Origin: Pontibacter amylolyticus
Lineage (GTDB): Bacteria > Bacteroidota > Bacteroidia > Cytophagales > Hymenobacteraceae
Assembly (NCBI RefSeq): GCF_014638845.1
Contig: NZ_BMFP01000007.1
Coordinates: 188,422-252,421 of the forward strand
Reading direction: 5' to 3'
DNA: 64,000 nt
Shown: positions 23,740-32,536 of the stretch, piece after piece
Layout: every line of letters begins with the position of its first letter
How positions within the stretch are numbered: position 1 is the first letter of the stretch
Program-made: the position numbers and the translations under genes
Notes under the pieces: generated by a model
The model's input: the letters and a program-made list of their open reading frames with translations, nothing else
Told to the model about the DNA's origin: nothing
The model's database searches: none

Positions 23740-25081
23740 CAATTATGAATCAAAGCTTTCTCTACGGGTAGTACTCCTGGTGATTACCCTAAGTATGCCG
23801 GCTTTCCTGCTTCTAAAGCAGTGGTCAGAAGCGCTTGTTTTTATACTTCCTGTTATCATTTTCCAGGTATATGAACTGATTCAGTTTCACAAACGGGCAC
23901 AGGCAGAATTTCAGCAATTCATACAGTCCATCCATTACCGCGACTTTTCAATTTTCTTTGACGAGAGCCATGCACCTTCAGACCTGAAGATACTCAGACA
24001 TGGGTTCAATGAGATCAGCTCTACTTTCAAATCCATCAGCCTCGAAAAGCAAACACAGTATCAGAACCTGCAGAAAATAACCGAGCTAATAGACACCGGC
24101 ATTATGACGTATGCACTTGATAGCGGTGATATTTTGCTGATGAACGAATCCCTTAAGAATTTGCTTCATGTGCCTCACATGAAGTCGGTGCATGCGCTTG
24201 AGAAAAGGGATTTGGGCTTATACCTGGAAGTGCAGCAATTACAACCCGGACAGACCAAAATAGCCACTGCTCATACAGCTCAAAGAGATAAAAGAGCTAT
24301 AAAAGTGCTCTTATCCGCCGCTACCTTCCAGAATGAGGGGATACAGTATAAATTGGTCGCTTTTCAGAATATAAATGAAGCCCTGGACGAAACAGAATCG
24401 CAGGCGTGGCAAAAGCTTCTGAACGTGATGACGCATGAAATCATGAATTCAGTGGCACCAATTTCTTCACTGGCTGATACCCTGAAAAACAGGTTGCAGC
24501 ATTCTATTACCACCGGTATAAAACAGGATGACGTGGAAGATCTTGAGATAGGTATAAGTACGATCAAACGCAGAAGTGAGGGCTTATTAAGATTTGCTGA
24601 AACCTACAGAAACCTGAATAAGATAACCACGCTGAATTTAGATAAGGTATACGTTCGGGAGCTGTTTTCCAACCTCTCCCGCTTAATGCAACCAACGCTC
24701 GCTCAAAAAAACATCAGCTTGGAAATCAATTTAAAAGATCAGGATTTAGCCCTTCAGGCAGATCCTACCCTGCTGGACCAGGCGCTGATCAATCTGGTTG
24801 TGAACGCTATCGATGCTGTAAAAGACCGTATCGATCCTGTGATAACTTTATCTGCATTGAAGGCCTCGAATGGAAAAATCGTGATCAGGGTATCCGATAA
24901 CGGAAAAGGCATGTCAGAGGAGGTTCAGGAGAAAATCTTTATACCTTTCTTCAGTACCCGAAAACAAGGCAGCGGCATCGGCCTTAGCTTGTGCAAGCAG
25001 ATTGTGATGTTGCATAACGGCACCATTCAGGTACAGTCTGAAGAAGGAGAAGGCACAACTTTTATACTTCGTTTTGGGTAA
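23729..25081 (+). CDS. sensor histidine kinase
   Basis: A 450-residue kinase. Two hydrophobic helices near residues 11-50 lie at the N-terminus with almost no periplasmic loop, so it may sense within the membrane, as in envelope-stress kinases. A PAS-like region follows (about 110-210). The phosphoacceptor box is VMTHEIMNSVAPISSL. The ATPase domain shows N box 'ALINLVVNAIDAV', G1 'VSDNGKGM' and G2 'GSGIGLSL'. It overlaps the upstream response-regulator gene by 11 bases. Confidence 0.94.
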   Translation: MNFNNYESKLSLRVVLLVITLSMPAFLLLKQWSEALVFILPVIIFQVYELIQFHKRAQAEFQQFIQSIHYRDFSIFFDESHAPSDLKILRHGFNEISSTFKSISLEKQTQYQNLQKITELIDTGIMTYALDSGDILLMNESLKNLLHVPHMKSVHALEKRDLGLYLEVQQLQPGQTKIATAHTAQRDKRAIKVLLSAATFQNEGIQYKLVAFQNINEALDETESQAWQKLLNVMTHEIMNSVAPISSLADTLKNRLQHSITTGIKQDDVEDLEIGISTIKRRSEGLLRFAETYRNLNKITTLNLDKVYVRELFSNLSRLMQPTLAQKNISLEINLKDQDLALQADPTLLDQALINLVVNAIDAVKDRIDPVITLSALKASNGKIVIRVSDNGKGMSEEVQEKIFIPFFSTRKQGSGIGLSLCKQIVMLHNGTIQVQSEEGEGTTFILRFG

Positions 25082-25175
25082 GTTTAGCCATCCGGAGACT
25101 CCCGGTTTACCGGACAGGACAGCCATGTATAGTTCAACGGATTAGAGCCAATCTGTAACAGCATAAATAGCAAGT

Positions 25176-25841
25176 TTAAAGTTCCCCTTGGTAACCCAAC
25201 CCCACCAAGGTATGAAAGGCAATATTTGGTACCAGTGCAGAGCCTCCTCCCAATAAAGGGAACTGTGCCCAGGCTGCTGTCAGTTTGGTTTCCGGCCGAA
25301 TAAACCAATGATCCGTGATTTTCAGTTTAGGACTGATGACGGCTTGAAAACATACGCCTGAAATATGATACCCACCCCCTAATAAGCTGTTCACCGGATC
25401 AATTGGCTTCCCTCTTACGCTCCCTTCCGGATGGCCAATGACTATACCCAAGCCTAGTTTAAAAAGAGACGGGTTATGGATATACGATAGGTCTCTACTC
25501 ACCATGACCATGTTATACCCGTGCGAAACTTCAAAGTGCTCTATTTCGGGAGGTGGATTTTGAAGGTATAGTTTATGGTGAATCAACTCCAGTGACCATT
25601 GCTGAAAGCCCACGCGGTATGCGTAGTACGGTGACCCTTTCCATGGCCTTGTGCGGTAGCGGGCCTTAAAAGCAATGTCGCTTTCGCCGGGCTGCTTTAT
25701 TTTTAATTGGGTAGGTAAACTCCAGGCTGTACCAGCGAACACTTCACCTGAAAACACTTGTGCACCGCATTCCGATGCAGCTAGCATGTAAAGCAGAAAT
25801 GTCAGACAGAACCAGTAACTGAGTAACTCCCTTCTTCCCAT
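25176..25841 (-). CDS. hypothetical outer-membrane beta-barrel-like protein
   Basis: A 221-residue protein. Residues about 1-28 form a signal peptide with an uncommonly long basic lead (MGRRELLSYW). The mature part alternates hydrophobic and polar residues with many Tyr/Trp/Phe: 'YYAYRVGFQQWSLELIHHKLYL', 'FKLGLGIVIGH' and 'HWFIRPETKLTAAWAQFPLLGGGSALVPNIAFHTLVGLGY'. This suggests an eight-stranded barrel similar to acyloxyacyl-hydrolase-like or OmpW-size proteins, but no signature is clear. It converges with the kinase gene. Nothing indicates its partner. Confidence 0.75.
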   Translation of the reverse strand: MGRRELLSYWFCLTFLLYMLAASECGAQVFSGEVFAGTAWSLPTQLKIKQPGESDIAFKARYRTRPWKGSPYYAYRVGFQQWSLELIHHKLYLQNPPPEIEHFEVSHGYNMVMVSRDLSYIHNPSLFKLGLGIVIGHPEGSVRGKPIDPVNSLLGGGYHISGVCFQAVISPKLKITDHWFIRPETKLTAAWAQFPLLGGGSALVPNIAFHTLVGLGYQGEL

Positions 25842-25964
25842 CGGTAAATAAAGTAAAGCACGGCCCTATATTGCTAACGAACTGAGGCCCCTACAGTTAC
25901 TTAGCGCATTAATAGTAACTAAGTGGGCCATTATACTCAGCCCAAGGACGCCTGCCGTTCATAA

Positions 25965-26000
25965 CAAAAGCCACTACAGGTATACCTGTAGTGGCTTTTG
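25965..26000. terminator. 36-bp perfect palindromic hairpin
   Basis: Arms 25965-25982 and 25983-26000 are exact complements with no spacer. The centre is AGGTATACCT. With A and T runs at the edges (CAAAAGCC / GGCTTTTG) it can act as a bidirectional terminator after the lipoprotein gene. The 25842-25964 spacer holds no gene. Confidence 0.75.
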
Positions 26001-26031
26001 AATTTACCTCGCCTCAATGCTATCCTAAGCC

Positions 26032-26502
26032 TTAATTAATAAACTTTCGGTAGTTCTCTTCTGACTCAAAGTACAACACATCGCTATTGCTGCCGGGCTT
26101 CAGGGCGATAAAAGCACTAGCTTTGTCTATCTCTTTTCTTGTTAACGGGTCAAGCGCAACGCGTACCTGGCGCTCATTCTGAATTGTTTTCACGCACATC
26201 TCACAGCAGCCATAGTACTGCTTGCCTTCAAACTCAACCAGGAACTGATCCTTGCCCATATAGGCATTGTTCACCATGCAAACCAGTTCTTTCGGCAAAC
26301 CACCATCAGCCAAGGCCAGGACGTTTGCGTTTGTTTCCTGATTAACCATTTTTGGGGTATGTATATGGTTGGCGGGGTTTTCTTCAGGCACCTTCGCTTC
26401 TGCTATTTCTGTCTGAGATTGCACGTTTTGCCCCTCATCTCCGCTGCAGGAGCTTAGTTGCAGCATGGCAGGGGCTAAAAAATAAAATACTACTTTTTTC
26501 AT
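26032..26502 (-). CDS. lipoprotein with TRASH/YHS-like metal-binding segment
   Basis: A 156-residue predicted lipoprotein. The leader ends in LQLSSC with Cys19 as lipidation site. After a linker rich in Glu/Asn/His, residues about 73-108 read 'KELVCMVNNAYMGKDQFLVEFEGKQYYGCCEMCVKTI', which resembles the heavy-metal-binding TRASH/YHS domain in having C-M-V-N-N plus CCxxC cysteines. The remainder 'ASAFIALKPGSNSDVLYFESEENYRKFI' recalls NosL-type copper lipoproteins. A role in copper or other soft-metal handling is likely by similarity only. A 42-residue CC-motif membrane protein and a DUF983 gene lie immediately upstream. Confidence 0.82.
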   Translation of the reverse strand: MKKVVFYFLAPAMLQLSSCSGDEGQNVQSQTEIAEAKVPEENPANHIHTPKMVNQETNANVLALADGGLPKELVCMVNNAYMGKDQFLVEFEGKQYYGCCEMCVKTIQNERQVRVALDPLTRKEIDKASAFIALKPGSNSDVLYFESEENYRKFIN

Positions 26503-26525
26503 CTTACAATATTATTCTAGGTTCA

Positions 26526-26654
26526 TTATTGCGATAGCTGTTGTAGTAACACAATAACTAAGGCCAAAGAAACGGCAGCATAGACCAGCCATTTGATCCA
26601 CCTTCTCCAGCTTCCGGAAGGCTGTTCATCTCCGGTTTTGCAACAATCTCTCAT
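26526..26654 (-). CDS. 42-residue cysteine-bearing membrane protein
   Basis: I translated this from the ATG at 26654: MRDCCKTGDEQPSG, then 'SWRRWIKWLVYAAVSLAL' and 'VIVLLQQLSQ', ending TAA at 26526-26528. A Cys-Cys pair near the N-terminus and one membrane helix (about 20-37) are clear. The ATG lies 8 bases after the DUF983 stop and its 3' end precedes the lipoprotein start by 23 bases, so all three are probably one transcript. It may bind a metal through the cysteines. From memory, short 'DCC.TG' membrane proteins occur in other Bacteroidota near copper genes. Confidence 0.7.
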   Translation of the reverse strand: MRDCCKTGDEQPSGSWRRWIKWLVYAAVSLALVIVLLQQLSQ

Positions 26655-26662
26655 GTAATTGA

Positions 26663-27064
26663 CTAGGCTGTTAGTTTTTTTGGAATCTGGCTACCCGGCC
26701 CCTCATACCTCACAAAAATGCTTATCCAGATCACCCGGGATAAGCGGAAGATAACCGGCAGAAATCCAACTACGGTTACGGCTACCACCCCCATCATCAT
26801 CGCCAGGGTTACCTCTTCTACAAATAGCGATAGAATGAACAGGGACACCAGGAAAATTGCCACGTTGAATGCGAAACTGACGTACATGGCGCCGTAATAA
26901 TAGCCTACCTCCGGTTCGAATACCTGTCCGCAACAAGGGCAGGATTTGTGCATCTCTGCAAACCTGGAGGTGTACAGAGTTCCCTTCGGAAACATGCTTC
27001 CTTCCCGGCATCTGGGGCATTTTACGGTTGCTAAACTATATAATAATGAATTTTTCATGCTCAT
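26663..27064 (-). CDS. DUF983 family membrane protein
   Basis: A 133-residue protein with the DUF983 layout. The N-terminus has two zinc-ribbon-type CxxC pairs (KCPRCREG about 14-21 and CPCCGQVFEPE about 41-51), followed by 'GYYYGAMYVSFAFNVAIFLVSLFILSLF' and a second helix around 80-108. Function of DUF983 is unknown. It is the first of three close same-strand genes with the 42-residue protein and the lipoprotein. A paralog is at 57237-57638. Confidence 0.92.
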   Translation of the reverse strand: MSMKNSLLYSLATVKCPRCREGSMFPKGTLYTSRFAEMHKSCPCCGQVFEPEVGYYYGAMYVSFAFNVAIFLVSLFILSLFVEEVTLAMMMGVVAVTVVGFLPVIFRLSRVIWISIFVRYEGPGSQIPKKLTA

Positions 27065-27225
27065 TTAGTGGGTGCTTTTAACCACAGTTCAAAATTAGCT
27101 ATACCCTTTCATATTTTGACGGCAATAAAAGGCCTAAAAGCTGTACTTTTACGCCCAATCCTGGCCACGCAAGGCTAGCGTTCAGCTTACCCTATCATTG
27201 ATTCTTCAGCAACGTAAAAGCTTTC

Positions 27226-28104
27226 ATGCGGAAAGAACATTTGCCCATTTACCAGATCCAGGATTTCGAGGCCCTTGCGAATAAAGACCGTTACTTCTAC
27301 TTCAGTTCTTTCGCAGCTCATTTAAAGGAGCATCAGTTCATCCGCGAGCCACATAAGCACGATTTCTACATTATCCTGCTGGTAACACAAGGCACCGGAG
27401 TACATACAATAGACTTCAGGGAGTATGCTGTAGAGCCAGGTACCGTGTTCCTTTTGACGCCCGGGCAGGTGCACAGTTGGACGCTTTCTAACGATGCCGA
27501 TGGCTTCGTCGTCTTCTTTACGCAGGCGTATTATACCAGGGAATATCCTGATCGGCTACTCTCCGATTTCCCTTATTTCAACGCACTACTCTACAGTCCG
27601 GTCATACGCCTAACCGAAACCGATGAGGCTAAGCTGACACCGGTCCTGCACATGCTACAACAGGAATACGAGGTGGACAGTCCGATGAGAAATAGCATTC
27701 TGAGCAGGTACCTGGATATACTGCTGATGAAACTGGCCCAGATTTTCCAGCCTGATGGAAGTGCAACCGTTCCTATTGCAAAAGAACAAACGCTTCTGCA
27801 GGACCTGGAGCGGCTGATTAATTTACACTACAAGGAACAGAAGACAGTGTCCTTTTATGCAGGCCGTTTACACGTTACCGCGAAGCACTTAAACGAGACC
27901 TGTAAACAAGCCTTGGGCAAAACCACGAAAGATATCCTGCAATACCGGATCATACTGGAAGCACAAAGACTCCTGGTTCATTCAGATTTAACAAGCTCCC
28001 AGATAGCCCATGAGCTCGGGTATTTTGACAACACGTACTTCTTTCGTTTTTTCAAAAAACACATAGGTTGCACACCCGAACAATTCAGAGCTGCCAATAG
28101 ATGA
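27226..28104 (+). CDS. AraC-family transcriptional regulator
   Basis: A 292-residue regulator. The N-terminal half has a cupin-type sensor ('FIREPHKHDFYIILLVTQGTGVHTIDF' and 'PGTVFLLTPGQVHSW'). The C-terminal AraC domain shows both helix-turn-helix units: 'VSFYAGRLHVTAKHLNETCKQALGKTTKDILQYRIILEAQRLL' and 'LTSSQIAHELGYFDNTYFFRFFKKHIGCTPEQFR'. It is divergent from the DUF983 group and convergent with the broken SDR gene. Its target is not evident, although the SDR gene is the nearest candidate. A hairpin (28116-28160) separates the two. Confidence 0.93.
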   Translation: MRKEHLPIYQIQDFEALANKDRYFYFSSFAAHLKEHQFIREPHKHDFYIILLVTQGTGVHTIDFREYAVEPGTVFLLTPGQVHSWTLSNDADGFVVFFTQAYYTREYPDRLLSDFPYFNALLYSPVIRLTETDEAKLTPVLHMLQQEYEVDSPMRNSILSRYLDILLMKLAQIFQPDGSATVPIAKEQTLLQDLERLINLHYKEQKTVSFYAGRLHVTAKHLNETCKQALGKTTKDILQYRIILEAQRLLVHSDLTSSQIAHELGYFDNTYFFRFFKKHIGCTPEQFRAANR

Positions 28105-28115
28105 CAACTAAAGAT

Positions 28116-28160
28116 CAACTAACCGATGAGAAAAGGAATAATTCCCTCATCGGTTAGTTG
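28116..28160. terminator. hairpin between the AraC and SDR genes
   Basis: Fifteen-base arms (28116-28130 and 28146-28160) with a 15-base loop. The T run is poor, so terminator function is likely but not certain. Confidence 0.6.
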
Positions 28161-28219
28161 CCATCCCTTTAAGGTATAGACGGTATTCAGGAATTCAACG
28201 CAAAAAACCAGTGGACTTC

Positions 28220-28981
28220 TTACTGAACGCTTAGGCCGCCGTCAATCACCTGGGTTGTACCGGTTATAAAGCGGCTTTCGTCGCTGGCCAAAAACAAGAC
28301 CAGTTGCGCGATCTCCTCCGGTTCAGCATACCTGCCCAGCGGAATAGTCTTCTCCAGTTGCTGTTTGGCAGCTTCGGCATGACCCGGTGCAAAACCCTCT
28401 TCCAGAGAGCGCATCATCCGGTTATCGACCGGTGAGGGATGCACGGAATTCACCCGTATCTTTCGGGGGGCGGCCTCCACAGCAGCTGCCCGCATAATGC
28501 CTACCACGGCGTGTTTACTGGTGATATAGGCACTTACATTGGGGCTTCCGTTGATGCCCGCCACAGAAGAAGTGTTGATGATACTGCCGCCGTCATTCAT
28601 TTGCGGCAACACGTACTTCACCCCCAGCCACGCACCTCTCACATTGACCGCTATTACCTTGTCGAACATCTCTTCGGGATACTCGGTAATCGGTTTCACC
28701 ACCCCTTCAATACCGGCATTATTAAAGAACACATCGATCTTTCCAAAGGCTTTCACAGTGTCCTCCACATAGCGCTTCACATCTTCTTATTTTGTCACAT
28801 CCGCGGCACAGTACTGCACATTATTACTGCCAAGCTCATCGACAGCCTGTTGCAACGCGTCTTCCTTCAGATCGACCAGCATTACTTTAGCCCCTTCTTC
28901 TAAAAATAGCCTGGCTGTAATTACGCCGATACTGCCTGCCCCACCTGTGATGATGGCAACTTTGTTTTCTAACTTTTTCAT
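28220..28981 (-). pseudogene. SDR-family oxidoreductase interrupted by an in-frame TAA
   Basis: The full frame (28981 to 28220) would give a 253-residue short-chain dehydrogenase, the family's normal length. The N-terminal part (64 residues) has the Rossmann motif TGGAGSIG and ends 'CAADVTK'. The TAA at 28787-28789 is followed in the same frame by 'EDVKRYVEDTVKAFG', then NNAG, Ser-141-type 'SSVAG', the Y-x-x-x-K pair in 'YITSKHAVVG' and the C-terminal 'TGTTQVIDGGLSVQ'. A GTG at 28780 could start the second part, but it would lack the cofactor site. A single substitution such as GAA to TAA explains it. Confidence 0.8.
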
Positions 28982-29174
28982 AGCTTTCTGTCGATTACGT
29001 GTATAATAAAAATTCCTCCAGTTTCGCGCCCGGCTTGTAAGTATTTAAACTATAATCTGTTACAGGGCAGGTATACACCCTGCCCTCATATAGTTAATCC
29101 ATACGTGCCGTCCTCCAGTGAAGCCAGTTACATTGACACGACACCTCCCTTGCTTACAGACTTTGTGAAAATAT

Positions 29175-29753
29175 TCAAAATCGCTTGCCTATACCAAGGC
29201 CCATGGTAAAGGTATCGTAGGCATCGGTGCGGCTGTCGTAAAAAATGGTAGGGGCGACATCCCAGTGCGACCCAATCTCAATCTCGTACTCCAGCCCCAC
29301 CCGAAACACAAACAAGTTTTCTTTCGGCTCAATTTCTATACCTGGTCCAGCCATCACGACCAGTTCTTTCCAGGGTTTCCAGAGGGCATCCAGGGTGAAC
29401 AACACAGGTGTTTCACGTTCAACAAAGATTTCCTCTTCCCGCTCGACTTCGAAGCTGACCAGTTCCAGGTCGTTGTGCGAGCCGATGCCCCACTTTTCGT
29501 TGAACCAGTATTCGAGGTCCAACCCCAGCGAAGGCACGATAAGCGTGCGCCTGCCCTCTGTTGTGCGCGTTCCGATATAGGTATGGTACACGACGACGGC
29601 AACACGCCAGTGCCTGAACTCATGCATCTCAGTTGCTTGGTGAGTTTCGTGTTGACCTGTACCCACATGGTTCTGGGCAAAGGTGGGTATGCTGGCAAGC
29701 AAAGCGAAAGAAGCGGCCAACACAGCCTCTCCTAACTTTTGAAAATTATTCAT
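29175..29753 (-). CDS. hypothetical secreted beta-barrel-like protein
   Basis: A 192-residue protein. A signal peptide ends at about residue 26 (TFAQ). The start of the mature protein is His-rich (NHVGTGQHETHQATEMHEFRH). Later strands include 'LIVPSLGLDLEYWFNEKWGIGSHNDLEL' and 'VAPTIFYDSRTDAYDTFTMGLGIGKRF', giving a terminal aromatic residue typical of outer-membrane barrels. It is small enough for an eight-stranded barrel. No family is identified. It is isolated from neighbours on the same strand. The spacer to 30164 has no credible gene. Confidence 0.8.
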   Translation of the reverse strand: MNNFQKLGEAVLAASFALLASIPTFAQNHVGTGQHETHQATEMHEFRHWRVAVVVYHTYIGTRTTEGRRTLIVPSLGLDLEYWFNEKWGIGSHNDLELVSFEVEREEEIFVERETPVLFTLDALWKPWKELVVMAGPGIEIEPKENLFVFRVGLEYEIEIGSHWDVAPTIFYDSRTDAYDTFTMGLGIGKRF

Positions 29754-30155
29754 ATTGAATGTACAGAATAAGAATTGGTGAGGGAGAAGCGAGGGTATAC
29801 GGGTCAGCGTTCCTTAACAGAACCCACCACTGCTGTCGTGCTGGTGGGCAAGGCAGATCCTTTACATACAAGGCTTTAGAGGAGCAACAGGGTACACTGG
29901 CCCGGAATGCTTTCTATAACTTGAGGTGATGGCAGGTTGCTTAATAAGGGTGATTAGATGAGGGATCTGAACGGTATACCTAATGTACGTGGGGAGTTTG
30001 TGCTGGTTCTGCTATCAGTAATGCAACGCATTGGGGCGCTTCTTTCCATGTCAGATCACTACACACTGTCGCTGCAGCGCCAAGGGGCACAGCGAAAAGA
30101 GTTGGCTGCATGCCTGCAAGGCACACCTCTCAGGTATAACCAGTGCGGAGAAGGT

Positions 30156-30199
30156 ATGAAAAAAGCACAGCTGGCAGCAGAAAATGCTACCAGTTGTGC
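30156..30199 (-). terminator. terminator of the hydroxyproline/DPP-IV unit
   Basis: GCACAGCTGGCAGCA (30165-30179) and TGCTACCAGTTGTGC (30185-30199) pair in 13 of 15 positions plus one wobble. A plus-strand A run (30159-30164) becomes a T run on the minus strand. It follows the S9 peptidase stop by about 30 bases. Confidence 0.75.
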
Positions 30200-30231
30200 T
30201 CTCATAAATTTTCCCTCTTAAGAATAAAGTA

Positions 30232-32436
30232 TTACCTGCCACCCGGCGGACAATGCTGCTTCAGGAAATTGGTGAACAAGGTGGAAAGATGTTGGCTGGT
30301 CCCCTCCCCTTCCGAAATGCTGTGCGAACGATTCGGGTACGGCATAAACTGGAACTGCTTGTTGTGCTTGATGAGCTCATTTACCAGTTGTTCGGCATTG
30401 TTATAGTGCACGTTATCGTCGCCGGTACCATGGATGTAGAGCAGGTTGCCCTGCAGGTATTTGGCATGGGTGATGGGTGAGCCCTGTACAAAGTCTTCGC
30501 GGTTCTCCTGCGGCAGGCCCATGTAGCGCTCTTGGTAAATGTTGTCGTAGGTAAGCTGGTTGGCTACGGCCGCTACCGAAATTCCTGTTTTATAGAGGTT
30601 CGGATGCTGGAAGAGCAAGTTAAGGGTAGCGGAGCCACCACCACTCCAACCCCAAACGGCTACTCTGGAAGAATCCACATACGGTAACTTTAGTAGTTCT
30701 CGCGCAGCCGCAGCCTGGTCGGAAATGTTTAGCTGGCCTACTTTCCGGTAGATGCTCTTGCGCCAGTCTCTTCCTTTGGGCGAAGGCGTACCCCGGTTGT
30801 CCACTGACACATAGATGTAGCCGTCTTCGGCCATGCTGCCCTTATACAGATTGTTACGACCTGCCCCATACACATCGGTCACGGTTTGGCCGGCTGGCTC
30901 GGTGTATACATAGAAAACAAGCGGATATTTCTTCTTCGGATCAAAGTTGGTAGGCTTGGCCATCCAGGCATCCATCTCGACACCATCGGCGGTCCTTACT
31001 TTGATGAACTCTACCCCACTGGCCGCTTTGTCGGCACTGGCAATAGCCTTTTCTACGGCGCTTTCGCCTGCTGTTGCCTTATGGCTTGGCAACGACACCC
31101 ACTCACTTGCAGGTTTTGTATAGTGATTGGAGAAGCGGTGCTGGGCATACCTGGCGTTCGGAGACAAGCTGTAGGTATGGGTGCCCGGCTGCGATGCCGG
31201 CGAAAGGCGCTCGGCCTTGCCTCTGCCATTGAGGCGCGTGCGGTACAGGTACTTCTGGGTAGCGTTTTCGGGCGAGGCTATGAAATAAACGTATCCCCCC
31301 TTCTCGTCTATACCGGCAATCTCCATCACATCGTAGTTGCCTTTGGTGATCAAATGCTCTTTATTGCCGTCGCGGCTCACGCGGTAGAGGTGACGCCAGC
31401 CGTCTTTCTCGCTCGCCCACAGAAACTCCTTGCCACCATCCAGCCAGTCCCAGCCACCGTAGCTGTAGGAGTTGTCCCAGCTCGGCAGAATATCGATCCA
31501 GGCCTTGTCCTGTTCTTTGTAAATCGGCCTGGCTTTGCCGCTGCCTGCGTTGCAGAGGTATAGCGTGCTTTCGTTTTGCTTGCGGTTCAGTTGCTGCACG
31601 ATCAGTTCATCGGCAGAAGCAGCCCACTCCATGCGGGGCAGGTAGGTGTTGCTTGGGTCACCGGGTATCTCCATCCAACGGGTAGCGGCACTGGTAATGT
31701 CCACCACGCCGATCTTGTAAGGCGATGGGGACTCTCCGGCTACCGGGTACTCTACCGGTATCACTTTGGCATACACCCCGTCTAACATGTCAAACATGAT
31801 GTAGTCTTTTACCTGTGTCGCGTCCAGCTGCCAATAAGCAATCCTTTTGCTGTCAGGGCTCCAGCGGAAGCCGTCACGGGCGGAGAACTCTTCTTCGTAG
31901 GCCCAGTCGAAGGTGCCGTTGATGAGCTTGCGGGTGCCATCTTGCGTCAGCTGCTTTTGCTGACCACTCTTGAGGTCTTCAACAAAAATATTGTGCTCGC
32001 TCACATAGGCGATTTTGCCCCCATCCGGCGAGAATTTGGCAAACATGAGCGATGATTCCGGTCTTCCGGCTCCCAACTGACGAAGCTGTTTTGTTTGCAG
32101 GTCATACACCCAGTAATCGCCCCTTGTGTCGTAGCGCCATACCTTTTGGGTGTTTGTATAGATCAGCACTTTCAGTTCATCGGCCGCTAAAGCAAAACTC
32201 CTCACTTTTAAGGGCTCGGTTTTGCCAGCAGGTATAAGCGCAGCCTTCTCCAGGAAAACACTGGTAGCCTCCTCCGGCAATGTATACCTTACCAGCTGCC
32301 CCTCCTCTGCCTGCACATAGGCATTTCCGGCTTTCAACCACTGGCGGTTCTGGTTGCCCTGGGCAAGGGAAACGCTTACAGTAATAAGTAGCAGCAACAG
32401 CTGCAACAGGAGGGTCCGGAGTTTGAAGTTGTGCAT
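30232..32436 (-). CDS. secreted S9 peptidase, dipeptidyl peptidase IV type
   Basis: A 734-residue protein. A signal peptide covers residues 1-26. The N-terminal beta-propeller includes 'DWAYEEEFSARDGFRWSPDSKRIAYW', carrying the double-Glu motif that holds the substrate N-terminus in DPP-IV. The C-terminal alpha/beta-hydrolase domain has nucleophile GWSGGG, Asp in 'IHGTGDDNVHY' and His in 'PNRSHSI'. It removes X-Pro (and probably X-Hyp) dipeptides. It is last in a same-strand series after the hydroxyproline catabolic genes, 100 bases downstream of the FAD dehydrogenase, and is followed by the only terminator in the series. Confidence 0.93.
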   Translation of the reverse strand: MHNFKLRTLLLQLLLLLITVSVSLAQGNQNRQWLKAGNAYVQAEEGQLVRYTLPEEATSVFLEKAALIPAGKTEPLKVRSFALAADELKVLIYTNTQKVWRYDTRGDYWVYDLQTKQLRQLGAGRPESSLMFAKFSPDGGKIAYVSEHNIFVEDLKSGQQKQLTQDGTRKLINGTFDWAYEEEFSARDGFRWSPDSKRIAYWQLDATQVKDYIMFDMLDGVYAKVIPVEYPVAGESPSPYKIGVVDITSAATRWMEIPGDPSNTYLPRMEWAASADELIVQQLNRKQNESTLYLCNAGSGKARPIYKEQDKAWIDILPSWDNSYSYGGWDWLDGGKEFLWASEKDGWRHLYRVSRDGNKEHLITKGNYDVMEIAGIDEKGGYVYFIASPENATQKYLYRTRLNGRGKAERLSPASQPGTHTYSLSPNARYAQHRFSNHYTKPASEWVSLPSHKATAGESAVEKAIASADKAASGVEFIKVRTADGVEMDAWMAKPTNFDPKKKYPLVFYVYTEPAGQTVTDVYGAGRNNLYKGSMAEDGYIYVSVDNRGTPSPKGRDWRKSIYRKVGQLNISDQAAAARELLKLPYVDSSRVAVWGWSGGGSATLNLLFQHPNLYKTGISVAAVANQLTYDNIYQERYMGLPQENREDFVQGSPITHAKYLQGNLLYIHGTGDDNVHYNNAEQLVNELIKHNKQFQFMPYPNRSHSISEGEGTSQHLSTLFTNFLKQHCPPGGR

Positions 32437-32536
32437 ACCTGAATCGTTGTTTAAATGATGATGTTCTTGGCAAGTGAAGTACCTTCTAAAAATCCGTTAT
32501 TACAAGTATAGATTACCTGAATACAGTATATCTGAG

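Noticed and set aside
29958..30221. 87-residue plus-strand frame in the spacer before the DPP-IV terminator
   Set aside because: It runs through the terminator hairpin, has no recognisable domain and no ribosome site; likely chance.
30886..31563. 225-residue plus-strand frame
   Set aside because: It is antisense to the DPP-IV gene at 30232-32436.
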